The notes under the pieces: generated by a model
The model's database searches: none
Told to the model about the DNA's origin: nothing
Seen by the model: the letters and a program-made list of their open reading frames with translations, nothing else
From: Spartobacteria bacterium
GTDB lineage: Bacteria; Verrucomicrobiota; Verrucomicrobiia; Chthoniobacterales; UBA10450
NCBI GenBank assembly: GCA_003169695.1
Contig: PNAS01000031.1
Span: 31,421-93,045 of the forward strand
DNA: 61,625 nucleotides
Direction: 5' to 3'
Shown: positions 1 to 9,503 of the stretch, piece after piece
Position numbering within the stretch: position 1 is the first letter of the stretch
Layout: each line of letters starts with the position of its first letter
Translations under genes and position numbers: made by a program

Positions 1-1782
1 GCGCTGCGCAAGTCGCCGGAACGCAAGATCGGCCAGGTCCTGCTGGCGCCCTATCGGCTGCCCCAAAAGCTACTCCGCGAAATCCGCAAGAGATTCCCCA
101 AGCCTGACCAGTCGTATCGCGCATCGATTCCCGCGAACGAGTATCAAGAGTGGCTAGAAACGCGTCTGGTGAAAAGCGATGAAATTGCAGCTCTGCGTAC
201 GGAATCACACGGTTTCGTCTACCAGCCGTGCATCAGCATCATCACCCCGGTCTTCAACACACCGGTCGCATGGCTGACAGAGTGCGTGGAATCGGTGCTC
301 GCCCAAGCGTACGAAAAGTGGGAGCTGATCCTGATCGATGACGATTCAACGGATCCGGAAATGCTCAAGGTTCTACGTGAACTTGGTGCACGTGATTCGC
401 GGATCGTCCTGGCAAAAGATGAAAAGCGAGGTGGGATTTCCGCCGCATCAAATCGCGGACTCGCCCTCGCGGGGGGTGAATGGGTGGGCTTCCTCGATCA
501 CGATGATCTCCTCGAACCGGATGCGCTTTTTCACAACGTGAAGTGGCTGCAGGATCATCGCGACGCAGATCTAATTTACTCCGATGAAGATAAGCTCACG
601 GAGCAAGGCTTCGATTCGCCGATCTTTAAACCGGATTGGTCGCCGGACTATTTTCTCTCCTGTAACTACATCTGCCATTTCACGCTCGTCCGGTGTGAGC
701 TCATGCAGAAGATCGGCGGTTTCCGTTCGGAGTTTGATGGCGCCCAAGACTACGATCTCTTCCTTCGCATCATCGAACAGACAAATCGAATCGATCACGT
801 CCCGCGCGTGCTTTATCATTGGCGGCGCAGCCTCACTTCCACCGCCGATAACATCCGGCGCAAGCCTGGGTCGCTGGAGACCGGCCGCCTCGCACTCGAG
901 GCTTACCTCGAACGGCAACAGGAGTCGGGGCATGTCACGGTCGACTGGCGCACGCATGCGTATTGGATCAAACGCCAACTGACGGAGGCAAGAAAAATCT
1001 CGATTATCATACCGGCGCGCGACCGTGTGGATTTGCTGGCCCGTTGCCTCGAGAGCCTGACGAGTAAGACAAGCTATGCGCCTTACGAGATCGTCGTCGT
1101 CGATAACGACAGCCAGTCAGAGGAAGCGCGCGCGTATTTTTCCCACTTCAAACACAGGCTCTTGCGCTACAGCGGCCCATTCAATTTTTCCGCGATGAAT
1201 AACTTTGCCGTGGAGCAAACTGACAGTCCCTGGCTGCTCTTTTTAAACAACGACACGGAGGTGATCGAGGGCGACTGGCTTACGATAATGGCAGAGCATG
1301 TGCAGCGCCCCGAGGTAGGCGCGGTCGGCCCGAGACTCCTGTATCCGGACGATACTGTGCAACACGCGGGCATCGTAGTTGGCGTCGGCGGGATCGCGGA
1401 GCATGCGTTTCGCGGCTTGCCCGCCGAGGCGCCGGGCGTTTGCCGCCAACTGCAAACGACGCGCAACTACAGTGCGGTCACCGGCGCGTGTCTGCTCACC
1501 AGGCGTGACGTATTCGATGAGGTGGGGGGATTTGATGAGGAGCGGTTGCCGGTCACATTTAGCGATGTGGATCTGTGCTTGAAAATGCGGCGCGCGGGCT
1601 ATCGGGTCGTTTACACCCCCTTCGCGAAATTGTATCATCATGAATCCGGCACACGGCGTCCGGCGGTGGAACCGCTCGAGACCGAAGTAATGCGGGAACG
1701 CTGGCCCGACGTGCTCGAGCACGACCCATATTATAATCCAAATCTTTCTCGTGAGCGCGCCGATTTCTCTTTAGGCAAATAA
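1..1782 (+). CDS. Two-domain family 2 glycosyltransferase, 5' end outside window
   Basis: The frame is open from base 1, so the gene begins before the window; a GTG at 169 is probably internal, because the upstream codons continue a normal-looking protein (...EYQEWLETRL). At least 593 residues are present. Two GT-A domains follow each other. The first begins at ISIITPVFN (about residue 72) with the acidic motif DHDDLL. The second begins at ISIIIPARDR (about 332) with LNNDTEV. This architecture is typical of enzymes that add sugars to O-antigen or other surface polysaccharide from nucleotide sugars at the inner membrane. The next gene, an RmlC-like cupin 18 bp downstream, also fits deoxysugar or cell-surface glycan work. 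The exact sugar and acceptor cannot be read from sequence. Confidence 0.9.
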   Translation, partial: ALRKSPERKIGQVLLAPYRLPQKLLREIRKRFPKPDQSYRASIPANEYQEWLETRLVKSDEIAALRTESHGFVYQPCISIITPVFNTPVAWLTECVESVLAQAYEKWELILIDDDSTDPEMLKVLRELGARDSRIVLAKDEKRGGISAASNRGLALAGGEWVGFLDHDDLLEPDALFHNVKWLQDHRDADLIYSDEDKLTEQGFDSPIFKPDWSPDYFLSCNYICHFTLVRCELMQKIGGFRSEFDGAQDYDLFLRIIEQTNRIDHVPRVLYHWRRSLTSTADNIRRKPGSLETGRLALEAYLERQQESGHVTVDWRTHAYWIKRQLTEARKISIIIPARDRVDLLARCLESLTSKTSYAPYEIVVVDNDSQSEEARAYFSHFKHRLLRYSGPFNFSAMNNFAVEQTDSPWLLFLNNDTEVIEGDWLTIMAEHVQRPEVGAVGPRLLYPDDTVQHAGIVVGVGGIAEHAFRGLPAEAPGVCRQLQTTRNYSAVTGACLLTRRDVFDEVGGFDEERLPVTFSDVDLCLKMRRAGYRVVYTPFAKLYHHESGTRRPAVEPLETEVMRERWPDVLEHDPYYNPNLSRERADFSLGK

Positions 1783-1800
1783 CTGCTCGAGCCTTTCTCC

Positions 1801-2547
1801 ATGACCACTCCCGATGAACAACTTTGGCAAGGCCTCGCGGCGGGGGCACGGACGGCGCTCGTCATGCGTGATTACGGCTCGCAAACATTTTCGCAGCGGC
1901 TTGCCGGCGCGGGGATTGAGGCGGGGACGCTTGCGTCCGTCGATCGGACCAGCGCGGAGATTTGGGAGGCCTGGATTCCCGGTGTGGAAATTTTTTCGCG
2001 GACGATTTACCCGCAACGGCATCGGGGCTCATTCGGCGAATTTGTTCGTCGGGATGAAGGCGTGCTCGCGCGAATCGGATTCTGGCCAGCGCAATGGGCC
2101 AATGCGCGTATGTTTGTCCAGACCGCAAAAGGCTTTCATCTTCACCCGCCGAACATCCCTGACGGGACCGCGCCGGCAGACTGGCTGCGCCGCTGCTTTG
2201 TCGAGGAGCCGGACAATTATTCACTGCGGCGCTACGAGCACGAGCAGTGGGACGTGATATTCTTCGTGCAGGGCGTCGCCGAAATGATTCTTCGCGATGT
2301 TCGCGCGGGACTGCCTCCGCGCACGATGCGTTTCTTCGTCGACGGCGATAACCATCGCGGCGTGAACAACGTCGGTGTCGTCGTTCCGCCGGGCGTTGCG
2401 CACGCAATTCGAGTCGAGGGTTCCGAGGACGTCATTATGGTCTACGGCACGAGCACATCTTTCCGGCCGGACTTTGAAGGGCGGATCGCGAGTGACGTGG
2501 AAACCGCTACGCTGCCAGAGTCGTGGCAGGGTTTTCTAGCTCAATAG
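1801..2547 (+). CDS. RmlC-like cupin (dTDP-sugar epimerase-like), function uncertain
   Basis: A 248-residue protein with a cupin-type C-terminal half: a run of beta-rich sequence, FHLHPP, then VVVPPGVAHAIRVEG, then a tail (YGTSTSFRPDFEGRI) that resembles the end of dTDP-4-dehydrorhamnose 3,5-epimerases. It is longer than usual RmlC (about 180 residues) and the N-terminal 90 residues are not recognised. The ATG lies 18 bp after the glycosyltransferase stop, so the two are probably cotranscribed. A sugar-nucleotide epimerase or a non-enzymatic cupin are both possible; I infer the family from the tail and the context only. Confidence 0.55.
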   Translation: MTTPDEQLWQGLAAGARTALVMRDYGSQTFSQRLAGAGIEAGTLASVDRTSAEIWEAWIPGVEIFSRTIYPQRHRGSFGEFVRRDEGVLARIGFWPAQWANARMFVQTAKGFHLHPPNIPDGTAPADWLRRCFVEEPDNYSLRRYEHEQWDVIFFVQGVAEMILRDVRAGLPPRTMRFFVDGDNHRGVNNVGVVVPPGVAHAIRVEGSEDVIMVYGTSTSFRPDFEGRIASDVETATLPESWQGFLAQ

Positions 2548-2560
2548 ACGGCGCCGGCTG

Positions 2561-3262
2561 ATGCAGCGGCACTTTGACCCGGCCGAGCCGGAATTGATGG
2601 ACAGGCCGCAGCCAGTGACAGCTGAGCTGGTGAGCGATTTGCGCAACCTGCGCCAGCTCAATCGCCACTTTGGAAGCTATGCGCTCACCACGCGTTTTTT
2701 GCGACGCTGGGTTCAGCCGGGGGCGCAATTGCGAGCGCTCGATCTGGCAACCGGCTCCGGCGATATCCCGCGCCTCGTCATCGACTACGCCAGAAAAGTC
2801 GGCGCGATCGTCACGGTGGAAGCGATCGATCAGCAAAATTCCACGCTGGAAATCGCGCGCGGCTTGAGCGCGGACTATCCAGAGATCGATTTCAAACAAG
2901 GCGATGTTCTTTTCTTCGGAGAGGATGGGCAATACGACATCGTGCTCTCCTCGCTCGCGCTCCATCATTTCGACGAAGCGGCGGCAGTGCGACTGCTGGA
3001 GCGGTGCCGGCTCTTATCGAGAAGATTCGTTTTGGTCTCCGATCTTCGACGAGGCTTCCTTGCCACCGTGGGAGTCTATCTTCTGACCGCAATGATTTAC
3101 CGCGAATCCATGACGCGCACCGATGCGCGCCTCTCCGCTGAGCGCTCCTTTTCGTTTCGCGAATTTGGCTCGCTGGCGGAACGCGCCGGCTGGAGAAACT
3201 TTGGCCGTCGCAAATTCCGCTTCGCCCGCCAGGCCATTTGGCTTGAGCCTGCAGGAATCTGA
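2561..3262 (+). CDS. Class I SAM-dependent methyltransferase
   Basis: A 233-residue Rossmann-fold methyltransferase. Motif I is LDLATGSGDIP (about residues 60-70), followed by an acidic loop (EAIDQQN) and the post-motif ALHHFDE (about 135). The N-terminus, with ELMDRPQPVTAEL and LRNLRQLNRHFGS, matches a subfamily often found beside type III polyketide synthases and FAD oxidoreductases, but neither is here. The substrate is unknown. The ATG is 13 bp after the cupin stop and the stop is 2 bp before panC, so it belongs to the same five-gene run. Confidence 0.75.
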   Translation: MQRHFDPAEPELMDRPQPVTAELVSDLRNLRQLNRHFGSYALTTRFLRRWVQPGAQLRALDLATGSGDIPRLVIDYARKVGAIVTVEAIDQQNSTLEIARGLSADYPEIDFKQGDVLFFGEDGQYDIVLSSLALHHFDEAAAVRLLERCRLLSRRFVLVSDLRRGFLATVGVYLLTAMIYRESMTRTDARLSAERSFSFREFGSLAERAGWRNFGRRKFRFARQAIWLEPAGI

Positions 3263-3264
3263 AC

Positions 3265-4095
3265 ATGGAAACTCTTCGAACGATTGCCAGGGTGCCGATC
3301 ACGGTAAAGCGCAGAGTTCTCGTGCCGACCATGGGCGCTCTGCATAGAGGCCATCTCGAATTGATCCGGATTGCGCGCGAAGCTGCCGGCAAGGAAGGCG
3401 AGGTGGCGGCCAGCATTTTTGTGAATCCGCTCCAGTTCGCGCCGGGCGGTGACTATGAGAAATACCCGCGCCCCGAAACAGATGACGAGGAGTTCTGCCG
3501 GAGCGCCGGTGTGGATATTCTTTTCCGGCCTAGTTTGGACGTAATGTATGCCGCTGATTTTTCGATCGCGATCGAGGAGAATTCACTGTCGACCGCGCTG
3601 TGTGGCAAATCTCGCCCCGGGCATTTTCGCGGGGTCTGCACGGTCGTGGCAAAGCTCTTTCATGTTCTCGTGCCGGACGCGGCTGTTTTCGGTGAGAAAG
3701 ATTTCCAACAACTCGCAATTATTCGTCGAATGGTGCGTGACCTGAATTTTCAGATCGAGATCATCGGCGCGCCCACGGTCCGGGAATCCGATGGACTTGC
3801 CTGCAGTTCGCGCAACCAATATCTGAGCGCAACCGAGCGCCAGCAGGCCCCGGTGTTGCGAGCCGCCCTGGCGGAGGGGGCGCGGGTCGCGGCTGGCGGT
3901 GAGCGGTCGGCCTCGGCGATCATCGCGACTGCGCGCAAGGTAATCGACATGTCGCCGCTCGCGCGGCTCGACTACCTTGAGTTGGTAAATGCGGACACGT
4001 TGCAGCCACTTGAAATAGTGCAGCCCAATTCGCTCATCGCTCTCGCGGTCTTTTTCGGGCAAACTCGGCTGATCGACAACATCCGGCTCTCATGA
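3265..4095 (+). CDS. panC: Pantothenate synthetase
   Basis: Joins pantoate and beta-alanine with ATP to make pantothenate, the last step before coenzyme A synthesis proper. The ATP-binding signature PTMGALHRGH is at about residues 23-32, followed by FVNPLQF, the GEKDFQQL motif and the CSSRNQYLS loop (KMSKS equivalent). Length (276 residues) is normal; the N-terminus is a few residues short of most homologues. Its stop overlaps the nadB start (ATGA), showing translational coupling. The partner enzyme PanB is encoded about 43 kb away at 46581-47336. Confidence 0.96.
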   Translation: METLRTIARVPITVKRRVLVPTMGALHRGHLELIRIAREAAGKEGEVAASIFVNPLQFAPGGDYEKYPRPETDDEEFCRSAGVDILFRPSLDVMYAADFSIAIEENSLSTALCGKSRPGHFRGVCTVVAKLFHVLVPDAAVFGEKDFQQLAIIRRMVRDLNFQIEIIGAPTVRESDGLACSSRNQYLSATERQQAPVLRAALAEGARVAAGGERSASAIIATARKVIDMSPLARLDYLELVNADTLQPLEIVQPNSLIALAVFFGQTRLIDNIRLS

Positions 4096-5690
4096 AGGAA
4101 TACGATTTCGTTGTCATCGGCAGCGGCATTGCCGGGCTGACCTTTGCTTTGAAGGCCGCGACGCACGGTTCGGTCGCCGTGATTACGAAGCGCAAGGGCG
4201 CCGACTCAAACACAGCCTGGGCGCAGGGTGGAATCGCTTGTGTGACGAGCGACGAAGATTCGTTCGAACTTCATGTTCAGGACACCCTCGAAGCGGGCGC
4301 GGGTCTGTGCGACGAAGCGGCCGTGCGAACGATAGTGATGGAAGGTCCCGCGCGCGTTCGAGAGTTGGTGGAGCTCGGATTGCATTTCGACGACCGCGAA
4401 GTCTCCGGACATCGCGAACCCGATCTTGGCCGCGAGGGCGGCCATTCGAAAAGGCGTGTCCTGCATGTGCAGGATGTGACCGGTCTGGAGATCGAAAAGA
4501 CGCTGCTGCGCGAGCTCGACCGCTCGCCCAGGGTGGAGCTGCTCGAAAATCACATGGCCGTCGATCTGATCACGGCCGGAAAAGTGGGCTTTGCCGCTGA
4601 GGATCGTTGCCTCGGCGTCTACGTGCTCGATGAGCGCATCGGCGAAGTGGAAACGATTCGCACCGATCGGCTGATTCTGGCCACGGGTGGTTGCGGAAAA
4701 GTTTATCTGTATACGACGAACCCGGACATCGCGACGGGCGACGGGGTGGCAATGGCCTGGCGCGCGGGAGCGGTCATCGCCAACATGGAGTTCATTCAAT
4801 TCCATCCCACGTGTCTTTTTCATCCGAAGGCGAAGTCATTTCTCGTGTCCGAGGCGGTGCGTGGCGAAGGCGGAATTCTGCGCAACAGCCGCGGCGAGGA
4901 TTTCATGAATCGATATCACCAGCAGGGTTCGCTGGCGCCGCGGGACATCGTCGCGCGCGCGATTGACGCGGAGATCAAACGCTCGGGCGCGCATTGTGTC
5001 TTTCTCGATATCACCCACCGTTCGCCCGAGTTTTTGCAGGAGCGCTTTCCGCACATTTACGAAACCTGCCTGCGGTTCGGGATCGATATGGCGAAACGAC
5101 CGATCCCGGTTGTCCCCGCCGCGCACTATCAATGTGGCGGGATCAAAACGGATGTGAACGGAGCGACCTCGCTGCCCGGTCTTTACGCGATCGGCGAAGT
5201 GGCCTGCAACGGTTTGCACGGCGCGAATCGATTGGCGAGCAATTCCCTCCTCGAGGGATTGGTTGTGGCGCATCACGCCTGCGAGGCTTTGGTCCGCGAA
5301 CAACCGACGTCGCACGCCGCGCGGGCGATTTCCCTCCCGGAATGGGAGTCGGGGGATGTCCAGAATGTGGATGAGCTCGTCGTGATTTATCACAATTGGG
5401 ACGAGATCCGGCGCCTGATGTGGGATTACGTTGGGATCGTCCGGACGAGCAAGCGGCTGCAACGAGCCAGCGCGCGGCTCCGCAATCTGCAGCGGGAAAT
5501 CCGTGAATTTTATTGGAATTTCAAGATTTCGGTCGACCTGCTAGAGCTCCGCAACCTGGCGACGGTCGCGGCGCTGATAGTCGATTCGGCCCTGAGCCGG
5601 AAGGAAAGCCGCGGTTTGCACTTCACGCTCGACTATCCCGAGCTATCGGATCGGCGCTTCAAGCGTGACACCTTGATCAGCCGGACCTGA
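4092..5690 (+). CDS. nadB: L-aspartate oxidase
   Basis: Flavoprotein that oxidises aspartate to iminoaspartate, the first step of de novo NAD synthesis. The FAD-binding GSGIAGLTFALKAA motif is at residues 10-23, followed by the succinate-dehydrogenase-like region DSNTAWAQGGIACV and the C-terminal FAD site HGANRLASNSLLEGL. At 532 residues the length is normal. The start overlaps the panC stop by 4 bp. nadA and nadC are not in this window. Confidence 0.95.
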   Translation: MKEYDFVVIGSGIAGLTFALKAATHGSVAVITKRKGADSNTAWAQGGIACVTSDEDSFELHVQDTLEAGAGLCDEAAVRTIVMEGPARVRELVELGLHFDDREVSGHREPDLGREGGHSKRRVLHVQDVTGLEIEKTLLRELDRSPRVELLENHMAVDLITAGKVGFAAEDRCLGVYVLDERIGEVETIRTDRLILATGGCGKVYLYTTNPDIATGDGVAMAWRAGAVIANMEFIQFHPTCLFHPKAKSFLVSEAVRGEGGILRNSRGEDFMNRYHQQGSLAPRDIVARAIDAEIKRSGAHCVFLDITHRSPEFLQERFPHIYETCLRFGIDMAKRPIPVVPAAHYQCGGIKTDVNGATSLPGLYAIGEVACNGLHGANRLASNSLLEGLVVAHHACEALVREQPTSHAARAISLPEWESGDVQNVDELVVIYHNWDEIRRLMWDYVGIVRTSKRLQRASARLRNLQREIREFYWNFKISVDLLELRNLATVAALIVDSALSRKESRGLHFTLDYPELSDRRFKRDTLISRT

Positions 5691-5802
5691 CTGGAATGGA
5701 TAGTGCTAGGTAAAGGTGACCCGGACGGTGCCGGCCGATCCAGGAGGGAAACGCTTGCCTTTCCGGGTTTTATCGGATAAAACAACTCCGCTAATTGGCT
5801 CG

Positions 5803-6627
5803 ATGAGAAGATTTTTCGCCTTTTTTTCCCTACTGGTGGTAAGTGCCGTCGGTCTGCGCGGTCAATCGCCCTATGAAAGCAGCGCGGATTTTGCGAAATA
5901 TGCGATGAAGTTGAGGGAGCAGGCGCTCCTCAAAGTCGAACCGCAAGTCTTCGTTCCCACGACCTCGCGCACGAGTATGACGCGGTTCCCGTGGAAGACG
6001 ACTATTGTGACCACGGTTTTCTGGATCGGTGAGGCAGCGGGGGGGAACAACCCCGTGCCGAATGTGAAAAGCTCCTGGGACGCCAATTGGACGTCTAATT
6101 ACGGCGGCTTCGATACGCCGGATGCCGGGTCACGCCGCAACTACATTCCGGTTTCGTTCGTCCCGCGACAGAATCCATTTTATTGCGCGCTGCCCTACAA
6201 CGACGTCACGCACGGGCAGTTCAAGCCGGAAGCGGCTCTGGTGATTCCGTGGTTCAAGCAATCCTATACCGAGCCCGGCCGTTCGGTTTGCAAAGACCGC
6301 TGGCTCGCGATCCGCAAGGGCAATCGCACCTGCTACGCGCAATGGGAAGATTGCGGGCCTTTTCGCACCGACCATTTTCAATATGTCTTCCAGAATGAGC
6401 GACCGAAGCCGAATCTAAACCGCGGTGCCGGTCTGGATGTTTCACCAGCGGTACGGGATTACCTTGGCCTGTCGCCCACGGACGTGACCGACTGGCAATT
6501 CATCGAGGTGCGCGACGTCCCGCCGGGCCCCTGGCGCAATTACGGGGACAACAACCATTTTGTGATCGCGAAGCGGCAGACCGAGCAGAAAGTCGTTCAG
6601 GAAACGACGGATAAGAAGAAGAAGTGA
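5803..6627 (+). CDS. Secreted protein, possible double-psi beta-barrel
   Basis: I place the start at the ATG at 5803, because it opens a clean signal peptide (MRRFFAFFSLLVVSAVGLRG, then QS); an upstream in-frame ATG would bury that signal. The mature part (about 250 residues) is rich in aromatic residues. A stretch with CKDRW, CYAQWEDCGPF and GAGLDVSPAVRDYLGL resembles the Gly-Pro-Phe and Asp-Leu-Ser elements of RlpA/expansin-like double-psi barrels, where the Asp is catalytic in lytic enzymes. That resemblance is an inference. The tail is lysine-rich. It ends 9 bp before the convergent GTPase gene. Confidence 0.6.
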   Translation: MRRFFAFFSLLVVSAVGLRGQSPYESSADFAKYAMKLREQALLKVEPQVFVPTTSRTSMTRFPWKTTIVTTVFWIGEAAGGNNPVPNVKSSWDANWTSNYGGFDTPDAGSRRNYIPVSFVPRQNPFYCALPYNDVTHGQFKPEAALVIPWFKQSYTEPGRSVCKDRWLAIRKGNRTCYAQWEDCGPFRTDHFQYVFQNERPKPNLNRGAGLDVSPAVRDYLGLSPTDVTDWQFIEVRDVPPGPWRNYGDNNHFVIAKRQTEQKVVQETTDKKKK

Positions 6628-6636
6628 CGCGGGCGA

Positions 6637-8364
6637 TTACTCGCCCGGACCGAGCCGCGCTGCCAAATCCCCGAAGGTCTCTTTCAACTTTTTCGCCTTC
6701 TGCATGAGAGGTTCGTAGCGCTTGCGCTCGGCCGTGCAAAAGGCGGCCAGAGGTTCGAACGCAACCGAGATTTCTTTATAAAAAAGATCGATGGCGTGGT
6801 TCATCTGCTCCTCGATCGCGTGTATCAATTCCAGGCGTTTCGTTTCCATTTCCCTCTCGTAGGCGGCGAGAATTCTTTTTCGCTGGGTGAAAGCGACGAT
6901 CGTTCCAATAATGGCGGCGGAAGCTGCGAGCACACCGGTCACATCCGCCACGGCCGCGCTGCTCATCGCCACAAGGACTGTGACAATTCCGCCGGCCGCT
7001 GCCACTCCGGCCGGCAACCGTAGCCAGGCCGCTGTTTCTCGAAACATGCGGGCCAGTTGCTCCTCCACTCCCTTACCCGCGATGCGCTCGACGAGAGTGA
7101 GCTGAATCGATTGCAGAAGATCGCGGCGCTGGCGCGCGAAATCGGGCATCGTCTTACTCATACGGTTTTGGCCGCCCGAATCGAATCTCGCCTCGAACGT
7201 GTCTTGCAATTGCGGCCAGAGGCCGCGCAGATCGGTCTCCAGCAACTGAACTGCATTCTCCACCTGTGGCTGGACGGTCTGGCGTAGCTTTGCTTCCACT
7301 TCCGTTTGGAATTCCTGCTGCCATTGCGCACGGCTCCAGACGAGCCGCCATGTCCGCCAGAAGGAAAGCTTTTCCCCGAGCATGCGCGTTCCTTGCTTTG
7401 TGCACTCGCGGCAGGCCTGCTCGACACCGCGAAGAAATCCTGCCACCTGCCGCAACGTTTGGTCTTTACGCGCTTGAAGAAATTCTTCCACGCGGGAGAG
7501 CTGTTTTTCGTCACGCAAGATTGTGTCAAAACAACCGCGAATCTCCTCCGCCACTTCATTGAGGATTACGCCGGCCGTCCTCGCGGTCGATTGCAATTTC
7601 AAGATGTGCAGGCCGGACTCCGTGACCATGTGATTAATTTGATCTTCCAGTGGACCGAAGTGGCTCTCTTTCCAGAGCCTTTCCTTATCCAGACCCGTTG
7701 TGCGCGCCAGCAGCGCTTTCCGAGCGGAAACGGGAAATATCGGCGGCGTGAATGCCAGTTTTTGCATGGCCGTGTCCTGAAGGTGCCGATGGATGATTTC
7801 GATCTCCGACGCCTCACGCAAATCGGCTTGCTGGAGCACGAAGACGATGTTCTTAAGCCATTTTTTTTGGACGAAATTCAGCAGATCCCACGCGGATTGA
7901 GACCACGGGTTCACGACCGAGAAAACGAAAAGGACAAGATCCGCGCGAGGGATAAAACTCTCGGTGATGGTTTGGTGCTCGGCCACCATCGTGTTGGTGC
8001 CCGGTGTGTCCACCACATTGAAGTCGCGCAAAAATGAAATCGGCAGGTAGCGCTCAGTGAGCTGAGGAGAAACCTCGACCGATTTTTCCTCCGCTCCGTA
8101 GCGAAAAATGTAGACGCGATCTGTAGCCGGGCGAACATCCACCCTCGCAAATTCCTGGCCGAAAAGTGCGTTGAGCAAAGACGATTTGCCGGCTTTGACT
8201 TCGCCGACGACGACAAAGAGCAACGGCTCCCGGATGTCAGTCAATAAGCCGTGGAGCGTATCCAGCGTGGCTGAGTCACGACGCATGTCGGAGCTCAGTT
8301 TGAGCAATCCCGCGAGTGCAGTTTCGAGCTCAGTTCGAAGCTGCAGATAATTATCGGCGATCAT
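6637..8364 (-). CDS. Dynamin-like GTPase
   Basis: A 575-residue large GTPase. G1 is GEVKAGKSSLLNAL, G3 is DTPGTNTM; G4 is degenerate (LQQADLRE rather than NKxD), as in several bacterial dynamins. Long helical regions follow. A hydrophobic hairpin (PAGVAAAGGIVTVLVAMSSA ... AASAAIIGTIVAF) near residues 460-510 likely inserts in the membrane, as the paddle of bacterial dynamins does. Expected role: membrane remodelling or protection. I chose the ATG at 8364 because it leaves an 10-bp gap from the upstream deacetylase, whereas the ATG at 8421 would overlap it. The two genes are probably cotranscribed. Confidence 0.82.
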   Translation of the reverse strand: MIADNYLQLRTELETALAGLLKLSSDMRRDSATLDTLHGLLTDIREPLLFVVVGEVKAGKSSLLNALFGQEFARVDVRPATDRVYIFRYGAEEKSVEVSPQLTERYLPISFLRDFNVVDTPGTNTMVAEHQTITESFIPRADLVLFVFSVVNPWSQSAWDLLNFVQKKWLKNIVFVLQQADLREASEIEIIHRHLQDTAMQKLAFTPPIFPVSARKALLARTTGLDKERLWKESHFGPLEDQINHMVTESGLHILKLQSTARTAGVILNEVAEEIRGCFDTILRDEKQLSRVEEFLQARKDQTLRQVAGFLRGVEQACRECTKQGTRMLGEKLSFWRTWRLVWSRAQWQQEFQTEVEAKLRQTVQPQVENAVQLLETDLRGLWPQLQDTFEARFDSGGQNRMSKTMPDFARQRRDLLQSIQLTLVERIAGKGVEEQLARMFRETAAWLRLPAGVAAAGGIVTVLVAMSSAAVADVTGVLAASAAIIGTIVAFTQRKRILAAYEREMETKRLELIHAIEEQMNHAIDLFYKEISVAFEPLAAFCTAERKRYEPLMQKAKKLKETFGDLAARLGPGE

Positions 8365-8374
8365 GCCCGGCCTT

Positions 8375-9229
8375 CTAGCCGCCCGGAGTGCTGGTCGTGA
8401 CAGGCGGAGTGTAAACGGCACCGGGCGATGCGACGGGAAGGGCGCTGGCGCGCGGGATGGGTGTAGGCTTCGGTGGCACCTGTGTCGCCATCGCGAGCAA
8501 CTCCGACACGGTCACCGACTTAAAGCCCTTCCGATCCAATTGATCGAACGTCGCCGGCATTGCCTCGATGGTGGGGGGATGAATATCGTGCGCGAGCACG
8601 ATCGAACCGGGCCGCGTTTCTTTCAGGATTCGATTGGTCACGACGCTCGGTCCCGGCCTCTTCCAATCGAGCGGGTCTACGTCCCAGGTGATGATTCGAT
8701 AGCCGAAATCGTCACGGATCCAGCGCTTCTGGCGGGCCGTGATGGACCCGTACGGTGGCCGCAGCAACGTCGGGTGCTTCCCAATCGCAGCAAAGATCGC
8801 GTCATCCGTTTTTTGCAGTTCACGCCGCACAGCCTCGTCGGACATTCTACCCAGGTTCGGATGCGACCAGGAATGATTCCCGATCTCATGACCTTCGCGG
8901 ACCGCGCGCCGCAAGATATCGGGATGGTCCGCCGCGTTTTGGCCCACCACAAAAAACGTCGCTCTCATATGATGCGCCGCGAGCAGATCGAGCAGCTTCG
9001 GCGTGAGAGTCGCGTGCGGGCCGTCGTCGAACGTCAGGGCGATATACGGTCCGTCGACGTGAACCGAATTGAAGCTGATCTGCAGTTGAGCTGGCGAGGC
9101 TGCGGGGGCCGGCGTGGACGCGGAATTGCTTCTTTCAACGGGCTGCGCCGGCCGGGCGCTTTGCCCGGAAACGGACTGAAGAATCAGGAGACTGACCGAG
9201 GAAAACGCGAGCAGTTGTCGGACGAACAT
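8375..9229 (-). CDS. Secreted polysaccharide deacetylase (NodB domain)
   Basis: The start at 9229 opens a signal peptide (MFVRQLLAFSSVSLLILQSVSG). A linker rich in Ala, Pro and Ser precedes a NodB domain with all family motifs: TFDDGPH (catalytic Asp and metal Asp), the metal-binding pair in NHSWSHPN, RPPYG, a DVDPLDW motif and IVLAHDIHP. It should remove acetyl groups from peptidoglycan or another N-acetylated glycan in the periplasm or outside. The C-terminal tail is Pro/Thr-rich. It lies just upstream of the dynamin-like GTPase on the same strand. Confidence 0.9.
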   Translation of the reverse strand: MFVRQLLAFSSVSLLILQSVSGQSARPAQPVERSNSASTPAPAASPAQLQISFNSVHVDGPYIALTFDDGPHATLTPKLLDLLAAHHMRATFFVVGQNAADHPDILRRAVREGHEIGNHSWSHPNLGRMSDEAVRRELQKTDDAIFAAIGKHPTLLRPPYGSITARQKRWIRDDFGYRIITWDVDPLDWKRPGPSVVTNRILKETRPGSIVLAHDIHPPTIEAMPATFDQLDRKGFKSVTVSELLAMATQVPPKPTPIPRASALPVASPGAVYTPPVTTSTPGG

Positions 9230-9503
9230 GGGATGGCAAATGCGAGAGCGGAAAAACTTTCCGGTGTATCTAGCAGAGGGGACCTGCAACGCAAGCCACC
9301 AGGCCCGCCGCCCTGTTCTTCTCACCGGGTAAAGCTATCTAGGACGAATGAGGGAGCGGCAGCCGCGGCATTTCGTGCGACAAATCGAATTTGTGGCAGT
9401 CATCCTGCTCCAGAAGAAGCGGATTATACATCCACTCGAGTGGGGTGGCGCGTATTGGCGGGGTGGGAGCCCGGCGCTCGCGCAATATTTGGCTTCTCCT
9501 TTA

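Noticed and set aside
169..171. GTG at 169 as the start of the glycosyltransferase
   Set aside because: The same frame is open back to base 1 with normal protein-like codons, so the gene enters from outside the window.
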